Of a DNA stretch of 64,000 nucleotides, positions 1-11,845 are shown one piece after another (the stretch's first letter is position 1; each line of letters starts with the position of its first letter). Below the pieces are notes generated by a model. It did not search any database. It was not told where the DNA came from and worked only from the letters and a program-made list of their open reading frames with translations. The translations under genes and the position numbers were made by a program. The stretch is from Roseitalea sp. (lineage in GTDB: Bacteria; Pseudomonadota; Alphaproteobacteria; Rhizobiales; Rhizobiaceae), in assembly GCA_017642895.1 (NCBI GenBank), contig JAEPON010000001.1, positions 248,001 to 312,000 of the forward strand, written 5' to 3'.

Positions 1-105
1 GCGTTCCTGTCCGGCCGAGATCGCCGGTTCCTCATAGGGATCGAAAGGCGCGTCGGAGACATAGTGCCATTGCCCGTCGGACTGTTGCCGTGGCTGATCC
101 GTCAT
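1..105 (-). CDS. ABC transporter permease, OppC/DppC type (N-terminal fragment)
   Basis: Only the first 35 codons are inside the window; the gene runs off the left edge. It starts with ATG at 105, and that codon overlaps the stop of the upstream permease in an ATGA junction (102-105), so the two are translationally coupled. The visible residues form a short hydrophilic, proline- and glutamine-rich N-terminus (MTDQPRQQSDGQWHYV...), which is usual ahead of the first membrane helix in OppC-type permeases. The assignment as second permease rests on position: it follows ATPase, binding protein and OppB-type permease in one operon. No membrane segment is visible yet, so this is inference from context. 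Confidence 0.7.
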   Translation of the reverse strand, partial: MTDQPRQQSDGQWHYVSDAPFDPYEEPAISAGQER

Positions 106-1100
106 TTGAGCGCCTTGCCTTCCAGCCGGATGCGCGGATCGAGCACCGCCAGCAGCAGATCGGAGATCAGGACCCCGATCACCGTCAGCACCGCCAGCAG
201 CATCAGGAACGAGCCGGCCAGATACATGTCCTGGGTCTTCAGCGCACGGATGAGCAAGGGGCCCGTGGTTTCCAGCGACAAGACGATGGCGATCACCTCG
301 GCGCCCGAGATCACGGCCGGAAGGATGCCGCCAATGTCGGCGATGAAGAAATTCAGCGACATGCGCAGCGGGTATTTCACCAGGCCCCGGAACGGCGGCA
401 CGCCCTTGGCGCGGGCTGTCACCACATATTGCTTGTTCAGTTCATCCAGCAGGTTGGCGCGGATGCGCCGGATCATCGCCGCCGTGCCCGCCGTGCCGAT
501 GACGATGACCGGGATCACCAGATGGGCGCCGATCGACAGGAACTTTTCAACCGACATGGGTTGCCCGATGAATTGCGGATCCATCAGCCCGCCGATCGAG
601 ACGCCGAACACGACATTGGCCGCATACATCATCACCAGCGCCAGCAGGAAGTTGGGCGTTGCGATGCCCAAAAGGCCGAGAAACGTCAGGCCATAATCGC
701 CCCAGCTATATTTGTGCGTCGCCGAATAGATGGCGATGGGGAACGCGACGATCCAGGTGAAGATGATCGTCAGGAACGACAGGAGGATGGTGAAGAACAG
801 CCGGGAGCCGATCAGCTCCGACACGGGACGCTCATGCTCGAACGAGTAGCCGAAATCGCCGTGCAGCATGCCGGTGAGCCAGAGCCAGTAGCGATGCAGG
901 AACGGCTTGTCGAAGCCATATTCGGTGCGCAGGAACTCGATCTTGGCGGAGTCGATGAGTTCGCCGGATGCGCGCAGTTCGGCCAGATAGCTTTCGAAAT
1001 AGTCGCCGGGCGGCAGCTCGATGATGATGAAGATCAAAAAGCTGGTCAGAAGCAGGGTCGGCACCATCGCCGCGATGCGCTTGATGATGTAGCCCGCCAT
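102..1100 (-). CDS. ABC transporter permease, OppB/DppB type
   Basis: A 332-residue inner-membrane permease of the peptide/nickel importer family, close to the usual family length. The start MAGYIIKRIAAMVPTLLLTS gives the typical cytoplasmic Lys/Arg patch followed at once by a first helix. A periplasmic loop of about 70 residues and roughly five further helices follow. A cytoplasmic stretch near residues 230-250 (VTARAKGVP) is the EAA-type loop that docks on the ATPase. The ATG at 1100 lies 5 bases after the binding-protein stop and the gene overlaps the next permease by 4 bases. Together with the neighbours it should import an oligopeptide or similar solute; the substrate cannot be read from sequence. 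Confidence 0.9.
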   Translation of the reverse strand: MAGYIIKRIAAMVPTLLLTSFLIFIIIELPPGDYFESYLAELRASGELIDSAKIEFLRTEYGFDKPFLHRYWLWLTGMLHGDFGYSFEHERPVSELIGSRLFFTILLSFLTIIFTWIVAFPIAIYSATHKYSWGDYGLTFLGLLGIATPNFLLALVMMYAANVVFGVSIGGLMDPQFIGQPMSVEKFLSIGAHLVIPVIVIGTAGTAAMIRRIRANLLDELNKQYVVTARAKGVPPFRGLVKYPLRMSLNFFIADIGGILPAVISGAEVIAIVLSLETTGPLLIRALKTQDMYLAGSFLMLLAVLTVIGVLISDLLLAVLDPRIRLEGKALK

Positions 1101-1105
1101 CGCGC

Positions 1106-3013
1106 CTACTCTTCGAACCAGAAAGTGTCGGGCCGGTAGACACCGAAATAGGCCAGTGGCGAAAAGGCGTGGATGGCGTCTTCGGGCACGTTTCGAAGCC
1201 GCTTGCTGACGACCACGGGCTGCCGGGTCTGGTTGGCGATGCCGATGGAGAGGACCTGGTCGGCCGTGATGTCGAGCATCTGGCGCCAGATGCGATACCG
1301 TTCGGCGTCGCTTTCCGATGTTCGCCAGGCGCCATAGAGCCCGAGAAGCGTCTTGGCCGGTTCGGTATCGGCCGCCGAACCGGATGTGCCGATCGACTCG
1401 GTGTGCTGCCCCCAGATCGGCCATTGCGGCTGGACGGCCGATACGGGCGCAAGCTCTTCGGGCGCCATCGCCGCGATCGCCATGCCCGTGTTCAGGCCCG
1501 GCGCCAGGGTGACCATCGTCTGCCCCGAAACCAGCCGCCGCCGGACAATGTCTCTTGACGAGGAACGGATGAACAGGCCGACGCCGATCTTCCGCCAATA
1601 GTCGGTGATCAGTTCGAGCGCGTCCACGGCGGACGTGTCTTCGCCGAACGTCTCGACGATGATCTCCATCGGCCTGCCATCGGGGAGCAGCCGTATGCCA
1701 TCCTTGCTGCGCTCGGTGAAGCCGGCCTCATCGAGAAGGGTGTTGGCGAGCGCCGGATCGTGGCGTGCCCAGGCCCTGGCATAGCGCGGATCGTAAAGCG
1801 GAGAGGCCGGCAAAATGCTGTTGGCCGATTCGGTGGCAAGGCCGTAGTAGAGCTGCTGGTTGATCTCGAAGCGGTCGATGGCGAGCGACAGGGCCCTGCG
1901 GACGCGCACGTCGCGGAAAGCGCGCCGCCAGATCGGATCGGCGATGTTCATGTTGGGATAGAGCGTCAGCCGGGATCCGGTTCCGTCCCGCCACAACAGC
2001 ACACGATAGCCGCTGTCGGCTTCGCGCGCTTTCAGGAACGTGTAATCGTCAAAGCGCAGATAGCGCGATTGCAGATCGGTGTCGCCCGCTCCGGTCTTGG
2101 CCGGAATGAGATCGCCAGATGCAATGGAGACGGCGATTTCGTCGATATAGGGAAGCTGTTGTCCGGCCGGGTCGACCCGGTGGAAATAGGGATTGCGCGC
2201 GAACACATAGCGTTCGCTCGGCCCCTTCGTGGTGTTGGACCACGGCCCGAGCGTCGGCAGATCCGGGTTTTCGGCGCGGTATTGCCGTGCCTTGCGGGTG
2301 TGCAGCGCGGCCCAACTGTCGACGCGTTCGGCCGCGATCTTCGCGGCAAGGTCGTCAGGGTCGGCATACCGGGTGTGAAACTGTTTCAGATAATGGGCCG
2401 GCGCATAGATATAGAGCGGGCTGGCGCCGGCGATCGCCGGCAGGAAGATCGGGTTCGGCGTGTCCCATGTGTAGCGCACCGTCCATTCATCGATGATTTC
2501 GAACCTCGGCGGCTTGCCGTCCGACATCATGATCGCCGGCGGGCTGCCATTGCCGGCCTCGTCGTTCAGCGCCACATCTTCCCAATAATAGCGAAAATCC
2601 TCGCTGGTGAACGGGTGGCCGTCAGACCAGCGATGGCCCTTTCTCAGCCGGAACGTGAACTCCCTGTTGTCGCGAACCGTGAAGCTTTCGACAATGTCGG
2701 GCACCAGTTCGAGGTGTTCATTGTAGCCGACCAGCCGCGCATAGCTGTAGACGGTGATCATGCGCAGGTCCTTGGGCGACTCCATCAGTGTCCGCAGTAT
2801 GCAGCAATAGCGGCCCGGCGTTCTGCCGAGCGCTTCCAGATCGACGACCAGCGGGTTGGCCGGCAGGCGTTCGGCCATTGGAAGCAGTTCGCCTGACCGG
2901 ACCTGGTCCTCAAGATAAGGGATTTCGACCAGACCTTCGGCGCGCGCGGCGGTCGCAAGGGCAAGACCCAGCAAGGCATGCATCATGCCGCGGAAAACAG
3001 CCATGCGTGTCAT
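1106..3013 (-). CDS. ABC transporter substrate-binding protein, family 5 (peptide type)
   Basis: A periplasmic solute-binding protein of 635 residues, long for the family but normal for the larger peptide/opine-type members. The chosen ATG (3013) has a strong GGAGGGG ribosome site just upstream and gives a clean Sec signal peptide, MTRMAVFRGMMHALLGLALATAARA, cleaved near residue 24. The motif VRDNREFTFRLRKGHRWSDG near residues 115-135 is the family-5 signature region (the strand before W-S-D-G). It lies between the fused ATPase (11-base gap) and the OppB-type permease (5-base gap), so it supplies substrate to that permease pair. Di- or oligopeptides are the default guess; sugars, opines or antibiotics are possible. 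Confidence 0.88.
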   Translation of the reverse strand: MTRMAVFRGMMHALLGLALATAARAEGLVEIPYLEDQVRSGELLPMAERLPANPLVVDLEALGRTPGRYCCILRTLMESPKDLRMITVYSYARLVGYNEHLELVPDIVESFTVRDNREFTFRLRKGHRWSDGHPFTSEDFRYYWEDVALNDEAGNGSPPAIMMSDGKPPRFEIIDEWTVRYTWDTPNPIFLPAIAGASPLYIYAPAHYLKQFHTRYADPDDLAAKIAAERVDSWAALHTRKARQYRAENPDLPTLGPWSNTTKGPSERYVFARNPYFHRVDPAGQQLPYIDEIAVSIASGDLIPAKTGAGDTDLQSRYLRFDDYTFLKAREADSGYRVLLWRDGTGSRLTLYPNMNIADPIWRRAFRDVRVRRALSLAIDRFEINQQLYYGLATESANSILPASPLYDPRYARAWARHDPALANTLLDEAGFTERSKDGIRLLPDGRPMEIIVETFGEDTSAVDALELITDYWRKIGVGLFIRSSSRDIVRRRLVSGQTMVTLAPGLNTGMAIAAMAPEELAPVSAVQPQWPIWGQHTESIGTSGSAADTEPAKTLLGLYGAWRTSESDAERYRIWRQMLDITADQVLSIGIANQTRQPVVVSKRLRNVPEDAIHAFSPLAYFGVYRPDTFWFEE

Positions 3014-3023
3014 CGCCCCTCCG

Positions 3024-4883
<1,860 letters not shown>

Positions 4884-5284
4884 CGCGTCTCCGTTGAGCC
4901 CCGTCGTCTGGCCGCACGAATGCCGGCCCCTGGTTGCATCGACCTCGTGTGCGCCCGACCCGATGGTCGCGGACGTTCCTGATCGACAATTGCGCGATCA
5001 CAGAGCAAGCCAGAACGCCGCTGATGTCAATATGGCGGGCGCACCACAAACGCGTGACTTCCGCGTGACTTGACCGTTTTTGCTCGTGTGCTCTACAGCG
5101 CTCGCACGCGCATCATCACCACGGTTTGATTGTGACGGTGGACAGGGATAGCGTTATGAGCCCACGGGCTTGCGGGAAGCGCCATTGTGGCTGCAAAGCC
5201 TGCCCGTGCAGTCCCACCGCGCGGCGCCGTTGCAGATCGCGCTGATTTCGGGCGCGCTTTCATTTCGGACAAAAGGCATTGAAG
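4884..5284. other. Divergent intergenic region, no gene seen
   Basis: This stretch of 401 bases separates the start of the peptide-importer operon (leftward) from the MscS-type channel gene (rightward). Both promoters must lie here. Open frames that cross it lack ribosome sites and family features. I see no tRNA, terminator or clear operator palindrome in it. Confidence 0.5.
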
Positions 5285-7708
5285 ATGAACGTTTTGCACA
5301 ACATGGCCGAGATGTGGAACCGCCGAACGCCCCAAGCGCCTGCGGCCTTGTTGCTGCTTGTCGCAGCCCTTCTTCTGGCGCTTGCCAACCCCGCCTGGGC
5401 GCAACTGCCCGGCCTCGGTTCCTCGTCCGATTCCGCGTCGGAGAGCACGAACGGATATCAAAACCTGATCGATCAGGCGCGCGAGGATGGCGCGACGGTC
5501 ATCGTCATCGCGCCCAATGCGGAGGAAGATGCCGCGGCCCAATCGGGGTCCATGATGCCGCAGACACAATTGCTGCAGGCGCGCAAGGAATTCATCGCCC
5601 TGATTGCCCGAACCCCTCTGGTGATCGAGCAGTCGCTGGCCCATTTCGAAACGCTGTCGCCGGACGGTACCTATTTCTGGCTCTGGCGAGCAATCGGTGT
5701 CGGATTGCTGGGTATCGTGGTGGCCTTCCTGGTCAGCCGGCTGATCCGGGAGTGGATGCGCAACCACTTCGCGGACTCGTTCATTGAGAACCCGGAAACG
5801 CGCGCGCAGAAGATTTCCTATCTGATGCTGCGATCGACCCTGATTATCGTGGGCAATGCGATCAGCTTCGCCGTGGCGGTCGTCGTGGCGATCATCCTCG
5901 ACAGCGAGCATGAGCCGAGCCGGGCAACGATCTTCGCGATACTGTCGGCCTACTTCATCTATCGCGCTATCCGTTACGGTTTCATGCTGAACCTGTTCGC
6001 GCCCGACCTGCCCAAGCATCGCCTGATCACGTTGAACGACAAGTCATCGCGTTCGCTCTACACCACATGGTGGTGCATCGTGATCGTGACCGTGATCCAG
6101 TTCGTGTTTGCAGGATGGTCGGAAGCGGTCGGCATGCCACTCGACGCACAGCACCTCTTGTACATCATCGCCATCCTGTCGTGCGGGTTCATGATCACCG
6201 GGCTGACGGTCGTGCACCGCCGTGCCTATGGCGAGATCCTCGCCGGCGAAGGCCAGGATTTGCAACTGGATGACCGACGCCGAATTCTCGAACTCGTCGC
6301 CGTCATTCTTTCGATCGGCTATCTCGCGGGAGCCTCGCTTCTCAGCATCTACAGGATCGTGCTCGGGCTGCCGGGCGACTTTGCCATCATTCTGGCGCCT
6401 GTCGTCGTGACCATGATCGCGGTGGCTGCCTACGGCATCGCGTTCATAGGCATTGACTGGTTTTATGCACGTCGCACGCGCATTTTTCGAAAGCGCTACG
6501 AGGAGGCGGTGGAGCAAAACAGGCGCGAGGAGGAGGCACGCCTGGCGGCGATGGAGAAGTTCCGCTCCGAGGAGATGAGCGAGAACGAAGACATGCAGAT
6601 GTCGCCGCCGGCGGCCAAGGTCGAGCCCGTGTTCGAATATCAACCGATCTTCCGGGAGTTTTTCGAACGAAGCACGGTGGGTCTTATCTTCACCGTCTCC
6701 GTGGGAGAGCTGGCGCGGATTCTGGGCGCCGACATGGGCCGCGAAGGCGGTCATCCGTTCGCCGCTTTTCTGGACATGTTGCTGATCGCCTATGTGGCCT
6801 ACCAGCTTCTCAAGGCGACCAACCGTTACATCGACGAGAAGATCCGGCAGGAGGGCGGCACGCTCGACAATGAGACGCCCGAGCCCGGTGAAGGGGAGGG
6901 TGGTGTCGGTCAGAGCAGGCTCGCCACGCTCTTGCCGATCGCCCGAAACGTGCTTGTGGCGGTCGTCGTCGTCGTCGCCGGCACCATTGCGCTGTCCAAT
7001 CTCGGGGTCGATGTCGCGCCGCTGTTTGCCGGTGCCGGCGTCATCGGCATCGCAATCGGCTTCGGCGCCCAGACCCTGATCCGGGACGTGTTCTCGGGGG
7101 CGTTCTTCCTTCTCGATGATGCCTTTCGGAAGGGCGAATATGTCGAGCTGACTGGCGTGAAGGGGGTGGTCGAGAAGATATCGATCCGCTCTTTCCAGCT
7201 TCGTCACCATCTTGGCGCGCTTCACACCATTCCCTTTGGTGAGATCACGTCGTTGACCAACTATTCGCGCGACTGGGTGATGATGAAGCTGCCGATCCGG
7301 CTGACCTATGGCACCGATGTGGAACGGGTCCGGAAGCTGGTCAAGAAACTGGGCCAGGAACTGCTGTCCCATCCCGATATCGGCGACTCGTTCCTGCAAC
7401 CGCTCAAGTCCCAGGGCGTCTACAAGATGGAAGATTCGGCGATGATCGTCCGCGTCAAGTTCATGACCAAGCCGGGCGAGCAATTCGTTGCCCGCAAGAT
7501 CATCTATGAGCGCATCCGGCAGTTGTTCGAGCAGGAGGGGATCCCGTTCGCAAACCGCGAGGTGACCGTCCGGCTGCAGGATGGGCCGCGTGCCGAGGAC
7601 CTCAACGATCAGGAGAAACAGGCCGTATCGGCCGCCGCGCGGCGAATTCTCGACGACGAGGATGCGGAAAAAGCGGCGGCTGCCGCGGTCGCCCAGCCGG
7701 GTCGTTGA
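5285..7708 (+). CDS. Large MscS-family mechanosensitive channel
   Basis: An 807-residue membrane protein. The ATG at 5285 follows an AAAAGG ribosome site by 8 bases; a TTG two codons earlier is less likely. A signal peptide ends near residue 39 (NPAWA-Q). Several helices follow at about 120-400, then a charged cytoplasmic coiled segment rich in Glu/Arg (about 395-440). The conserved MscS pore and beta domain follow at about 540-770: the pore helix with GIAIGFGAQTLIRDVFSG near 590, then the GEYVELTGVKGVVEKISIRSFQLR beta segment and the alpha/beta C-domain. The length is between small MscS and MscK/MscM types. It would open under hypo-osmotic tension. It stands alone, with no operon partner. 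Confidence 0.92.
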   Translation: MNVLHNMAEMWNRRTPQAPAALLLLVAALLLALANPAWAQLPGLGSSSDSASESTNGYQNLIDQAREDGATVIVIAPNAEEDAAAQSGSMMPQTQLLQARKEFIALIARTPLVIEQSLAHFETLSPDGTYFWLWRAIGVGLLGIVVAFLVSRLIREWMRNHFADSFIENPETRAQKISYLMLRSTLIIVGNAISFAVAVVVAIILDSEHEPSRATIFAILSAYFIYRAIRYGFMLNLFAPDLPKHRLITLNDKSSRSLYTTWWCIVIVTVIQFVFAGWSEAVGMPLDAQHLLYIIAILSCGFMITGLTVVHRRAYGEILAGEGQDLQLDDRRRILELVAVILSIGYLAGASLLSIYRIVLGLPGDFAIILAPVVVTMIAVAAYGIAFIGIDWFYARRTRIFRKRYEEAVEQNRREEEARLAAMEKFRSEEMSENEDMQMSPPAAKVEPVFEYQPIFREFFERSTVGLIFTVSVGELARILGADMGREGGHPFAAFLDMLLIAYVAYQLLKATNRYIDEKIRQEGGTLDNETPEPGEGEGGVGQSRLATLLPIARNVLVAVVVVVAGTIALSNLGVDVAPLFAGAGVIGIAIGFGAQTLIRDVFSGAFFLLDDAFRKGEYVELTGVKGVVEKISIRSFQLRHHLGALHTIPFGEITSLTNYSRDWVMMKLPIRLTYGTDVERVRKLVKKLGQELLSHPDIGDSFLQPLKSQGVYKMEDSAMIVRVKFMTKPGEQFVARKIIYERIRQLFEQEGIPFANREVTVRLQDGPRAEDLNDQEKQAVSAAARRILDDEDAEKAAAAAVAQPGR

Positions 7709-7740
7709 GCCTGGCCGCGAGCGGTTTGTGCGAGCCGACC

Positions 7741-8730
7741 CTATACGCCGTGATAGCGGCGATACCAGGCGACAAAGCGTTCCAGGCCTTCCCGCAGCGG
7801 TGTTGAGGGCGAAAAGCCGAAATCGCGTTTCAGCGCACTGACATCGGCAAACGTGCGGCTCACGTCTCCCGGCTGGGCCGGCAATTCGTGCGTCACCGCC
7901 GTCTTGCCGATGATCTCTTCGAGCGTGCTGACCAGATTGCCCAGATGTTCGGGGTTTCCGTTGCCGATATTGTAGATCTTGTAGGACGTGTCGGGTGCAG
8001 CGCCGACATCCGGGCGGCCGGCAGTTGCGACCCTGACCACGCCCTCGGCAATATCGTCGATGAACGTGTAGTCGCGCCACGTGTCGCCGTGGTTGAACAG
8101 CTTGATCGGACGGCCCTCGAAGATGGCTTTGGTGAACAGATAGACCGCCATGTCGGGGCGACCCCACGGGCCATAGACCGTGAAAAAACGCAGCCCGGTC
8201 GCCGGCAATGCGTACAAGTGATTGTAGCTGTGCGCCATGATCTCGTTGGCGCACTTGGTCGCCGCATAGAAGCTGACCGGTTTGTCGACCCGGTCGCTTT
8301 CGCGATAGGGCATGTCATCACGCTCGCCATAGACCGAACTCGAGCTGGCGAACACCAGGTGATCGACGTTTGATCGACGGCACCCTTCCAGAACGTTGAG
8401 AAACCCGACAAGATTGCTCTCGGCGTAGGAATGGGGGTTCTCGAGCGAATAGCGAATGCCGGGCTGGGCCGCCAAATGGATGACCAGCGTCGGCCGCAGC
8501 TCGGTGAAGAGCCGGTCCACCGAGGAGCGGTCGGCAATGTCGATCTGCTCGAACGCAAAGCCAGGCTGTTTCGACAGTTCGGCGAGCCTGGCCCGCTTCA
8601 GATCGACATCGTAGTAGCCGTTGATGTCGTCAATGGTGGAGACACGGTGGCCGCCGTCAAGCAGGCGCCTGGCGACATGCATGCCGATGAAACCGGCGGC
8701 TCCGGTTACGAGAATTGTGGGATCGGACAT
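7741..8730 (-). CDS. NAD-dependent epimerase, UDP-glucuronate 4-epimerase type
   Basis: A 329-residue short-chain epimerase of the extended SDR class. The NAD-binding motif TGAAGFIG is at residues 9-16. The active-site serine region is ASSSSVYG near 130, and YAATK near 155 supplies the catalytic Tyr and Lys. The pattern IDDINGYYDVDLKRARL after the Rossmann strand and RFFTVYGPWGRPDMA later are characteristic of CapI/LpsL-type UDP-glucuronate 4-epimerases, which make UDP-galacturonate for capsule or LPS. The next gene upstream makes UDP-glucuronate, the expected substrate. UDP-glucose 4-epimerase activity is less likely. Confidence 0.88.
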   Translation of the reverse strand: MSDPTILVTGAAGFIGMHVARRLLDGGHRVSTIDDINGYYDVDLKRARLAELSKQPGFAFEQIDIADRSSVDRLFTELRPTLVIHLAAQPGIRYSLENPHSYAESNLVGFLNVLEGCRRSNVDHLVFASSSSVYGERDDMPYRESDRVDKPVSFYAATKCANEIMAHSYNHLYALPATGLRFFTVYGPWGRPDMAVYLFTKAIFEGRPIKLFNHGDTWRDYTFIDDIAEGVVRVATAGRPDVGAAPDTSYKIYNIGNGNPEHLGNLVSTLEEIIGKTAVTHELPAQPGDVSRTFADVSALKRDFGFSPSTPLREGLERFVAWYRRYHGV

Positions 8731-8816
8731 GCGAATGCCTGCTCGGTTTGGATGGATGCGCGTGGCAGACCGGTGTTTGCTTCCCGCGACGTTTCGAGAC
8801 GGTGGAACTCACGGTC

Positions 8817-10211
8817 TCACGAAACGGGGCGCTCGTCGTCGGTTGCCGACGCCGGCTTGGGGTTCGGCGCATCCCAAACCTTGCCGTTTTCGGAGCTCGG
8901 GCCGATTTGCGGCTTGCCGATGGCCGTGATGGCGAACCCGTGGCGGGCAAACCGCCTGCCGTCCCAGCAATTTCTCAGATCGACCGCGATTGGCGAATGC
9001 ATGACATTGGCCAGGGCTTCAGGATCAAGCTCAACCAGTTCGGGCCATTGTGTCATCAGCACAACCGCATGGGCACCGGTGGCTGCCTCCATCGCGCTGC
9101 CGGCGAGCATGACGCCCGGGAACGAGCCCATCGCTTCCGCACCTGCCTTGGGATCGTAGGCGCATATATGGGCGCCACGGTCCTGCAGCGCCCGGATGAT
9201 CCCGATTGCCGGCGAGTCGCGGACATCGTCGGTACCGGGCTTGAAGGTCAGCCCCAGAACGGCGATCGTCTTGCGGTAGACGTCGCCGCCCAGCGCGGCT
9301 TCGATCTTGCGCGCCATGCGCCGTTTGCGCGTCTCGTTGACGCTGATCGTCTTCTCCACCAAGCCCATCGACGTTCCGGCATCGTTGGCGCTCTTGATCA
9401 GCGCATAGATGTCCTTGGGAAAGCACGATCCACCGAATCCCGGGCCGGCTTCGAGAAACCGGGGCCCGATCCTCTCGTCGAGGCCCATGGCAAGCGCCAC
9501 ATCGCTCACATCGGCGCCCGCGCCCTCGCACATGTCGGCGATCTCGTTGATGAATGAGACCTTCATGGCCAGAAAAGCGTTGGATGCGTATTTGATCAGT
9601 TCCGATGACCGGCGCGAGGTCACCACGAACGGGACGTCCCGCTCGATCAAGGGCGCATAGAGCGCGCGCATGACCGACAAGGCATGGCTGCCATCGGTCC
9701 CGACGACAATCCGGTCCGGTTCGCGGAAATCGGCGACCGCATTGCCTTCGCGCAGGAATTCGGGGTTCGAGACCACATTCAGGTCCGTCCGTCCGTGCAA
9801 TTCATGAAGAAGGCGGGCAATCCGGTCGCCGGTCCCGACCGGGACCGTCGATTTGGTGACGACGACCATCGGACGTGTTGCCGCCTGGGCGATTTCCTCG
9901 GCCGCCTGCATCACAAAACGCAAGTCGGCAACGCCGTCTTGCGGGCGCGGCGGCGTTCCAACGGCAATCATGACAACGTCACAATCGGCCAGGGCAGCGC
10001 GCAGATCGGTCGAAAAGAACAACCGCCCGGCAGCCGCGCCGTCCGCGACCAGAGCTTCCAGCCCCGGTTCGTAGATCGGAATCCGGCCGGCATTCAGCCC
10101 GGAGATCCGCTCCGCCATTTTGTCCACGCAAGTGACCGTGTGTCCGATCTCCGCGAGGCAGGCGGCCGTAACGAGGCCAACATATCCCGCACCGACTATT
10201 GAAACGCGCAT
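8817..10211 (-). CDS. ugd: UDP-glucose 6-dehydrogenase
   Basis: A 464-residue cytosolic enzyme that oxidises UDP-glucose twice with NAD to UDP-glucuronate. The start MRVSIVGAGYVGLVTAACLAE gives the N-terminal Rossmann motif directly, so I place the ATG at 10211 although an open frame extends further upstream. The catalytic cysteine motif FGGSCFPKD is near residue 260, followed by the central dimer helix and a second Rossmann domain near 320 (VLGLTFKPGTDDVRDS). The length matches bacterial Ugd. It lies 86 bases upstream of the 4-epimerase, in the same direction. Its product feeds both that epimerase and the decarboxylase encoded upstream. Confidence 0.95.
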   Translation of the reverse strand: MRVSIVGAGYVGLVTAACLAEIGHTVTCVDKMAERISGLNAGRIPIYEPGLEALVADGAAAGRLFFSTDLRAALADCDVVMIAVGTPPRPQDGVADLRFVMQAAEEIAQAATRPMVVVTKSTVPVGTGDRIARLLHELHGRTDLNVVSNPEFLREGNAVADFREPDRIVVGTDGSHALSVMRALYAPLIERDVPFVVTSRRSSELIKYASNAFLAMKVSFINEIADMCEGAGADVSDVALAMGLDERIGPRFLEAGPGFGGSCFPKDIYALIKSANDAGTSMGLVEKTISVNETRKRRMARKIEAALGGDVYRKTIAVLGLTFKPGTDDVRDSPAIGIIRALQDRGAHICAYDPKAGAEAMGSFPGVMLAGSAMEAATGAHAVVLMTQWPELVELDPEALANVMHSPIAVDLRNCWDGRRFARHGFAITAIGKPQIGPSSENGKVWDAPNPKPASATDDERPVS

Positions 10212-10493
10212 TTTTCCAGATCGCCCATTCTGATTGGCGTTTTGTTTCGAGAGCAACCGTATGCCGACCCAACGCGGTTTCCGGCGTTTGGATGGTATGC
10301 CACCCAACATGATGCCAAGTGGAAGGTGTGGTGACCACGCCGGTGTGGCGCGCAATGGCCCGGTTTTGCCAACGCTTTGGCCGGACAAGTCCGCCGGTCG
10401 TGCTGCGGGTGCTCCTTTGGGCGGGAACCTACGCACGCCGGTAGGCATCTTCAAGAGGTGCACATCAAAGAAGCGTGCCACGATGGACCGTCC

Positions 10494-11447
10494 TCAAGCG
10501 GCCCCTTCGGTCAGCAACCGATCGAAATGAGCGATCGTTTTGGACAAACCCTCGGGCAATCCGGTCGCCGGCTCCCAGTCCAGCACCTGCCTTGCAAGGG
10601 TTATGTCCGGCTTGCGCCGCCGCGGGTCGTCGCCCGGCAGCGGACGGTGCACAATCGGCGATGCGCTGGCGGTCATCTCCACAACCATCTCGGCGAGTTG
10701 CCGGATGGTGAACTCGGCAGGATTGCCGATATTGATCGGGCCGGTCATCTCCGGCGGCGTCGCAAGAAGGTCGATCAGCGCCGTTACCATGTCCTCGACG
10801 TAACAAAATGACCGCGTCTGCGAACCGTCACCATAGATGGTGATCGGATCACCCTTGAGGGCCTGGACCACGAAATTGGACACCACCCGCCCGTCGTCGG
10901 TGCTCATGCGCGGGCCGTATGTGTTGAAGATGCGGGCGACCTTGATCTGCAGCCCGTGTTGCCGCCGGTAATCGAAGAAAAGCGTTTCCGCACAACGCTT
11001 TCCTTCGTCGTAACAGGCGCGCGGTCCAATCGGGTTGACATTGCCCCAATAGTCTTCCGTCTGCGGATGGACCAAGGGATCGCCATACACTTCCGATGTC
11101 GATGCCTGCAGGATGGGCGCACCCTTCCGGTTCGCCAGCTCCAGCATGTTGATGGCGCCCAGAACGGAGACCTTTGTCGTCTGAACGGGGTCATGCTGGT
11201 AGTGAACGGGTGAGGCGGGGCAGGCGAGGTTGAAAATCGCGTCCACTTCGGCCGTCAACGGAGACACGATGTCGTGCTCCATCAGCTCAAAGCGGGGGTC
11301 GCCGATCAATCCGGCGACATTCGATCGGCTTCCGGTGAATAAATTGTCGACACACAGAACACGGTCCCCCCTAGCCAGGATAGCCTCGCAAAGGAATGAA
11401 CCAATGAAACCGGCGCCGCCGGTTACCAGATATCGTCTTCCGCTCAT
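10494..11447 (-). CDS. UDP-glucuronate decarboxylase (UDP-xylose synthase)
   Basis: A 317-residue extended [16 protein letters not shown] at residues 8-20 binds [12 protein letters not shown] near 118 and CYDEGKR near 148 hold the catalytic Ser, Tyr and Lys. RACYDEGKR and [11 protein letters not shown] are typical of UXS enzymes that convert UDP-glucuronate to UDP-xylose with NAD recycling, rather than of dTDP-glucose dehydratase. An AGGTGG ribosome site precedes the ATG at 11447. A 282-base gap with no recognisable gene separates it from ugd downstream. With ugd and the 4-epimerase it forms a UDP-glucuronate branch point for polysaccharide sugars; no glycosyltransferase is nearby. Confidence 0.88.
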   Translation of the reverse strand: MSGRRYLVTGGAGFIGSFLCEAILARGDRVLCVDNLFTGSRSNVAGLIGDPRFELMEHDIVSPLTAEVDAIFNLACPASPVHYQHDPVQTTKVSVLGAINMLELANRKGAPILQASTSEVYGDPLVHPQTEDYWGNVNPIGPRACYDEGKRCAETLFFDYRRQHGLQIKVARIFNTYGPRMSTDDGRVVSNFVVQALKGDPITIYGDGSQTRSFCYVEDMVTALIDLLATPPEMTGPINIGNPAEFTIRQLAEMVVEMTASASPIVHRPLPGDDPRRRKPDITLARQVLDWEPATGLPEGLSKTIAHFDRLLTEGAA

Positions 11448-11845
11448 GATCCACCTGAGAACTGTGTGGGCCGTTCGGCCGGACAGCCCTCGGCGCTCGT
11501 AGAGGAAATCGGCGACAAGAGCCAGAGGCAACGTCCGGTCAAATCCGCCGCCGGATTGTTCTGAACGGGGGCCTGCGAGAGGCAGCAATCCCTGTGGGCC
11601 GTCGCCGGCAATCTGTTTGCTTTTCCCGGAGCGCATCTTGCAAAGCCGTCCATCGAACGGTTTGGCGCGTTCAACCTGTTGATCGCCATCGGCCCGTGCA
11701 ACACCGCGTTCGCACCCGGCCCTGCCCTTTTTCAGGGACGGCGGCGACACGGTTGCAATCGCGATCATCGTCCTTTGGCGCCGGCTTTGCAGTGTTGGCG
11801 ACGTTTACAGCAAAGCTGAGCATTGTCGAACGGCGTTCTCGCTGG
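11448..11845. other. Intergenic region, no gene seen
   Basis: This 398-base gap separates the start of the UDP-glucuronate decarboxylase gene from the end of the RES toxin gene. Open frames in it are extensions or shadows with no domain features. It probably carries the promoter of the decarboxylase and the 3-prime end of the toxin transcript; I could not mark either. Confidence 0.4.

Noticed and set aside
6044-8254. A 736-codon minus-strand open frame spanning the channel gene and part of the epimerase gene
   Set aside because: Low-complexity antisense frame that crosses two well-supported genes on different strands.
10212-10481. Longer form of UDP-glucose dehydrogenase
   Set aside because: The extra 90 residues precede the Rossmann motif, which in this family begins at residue 1-10.
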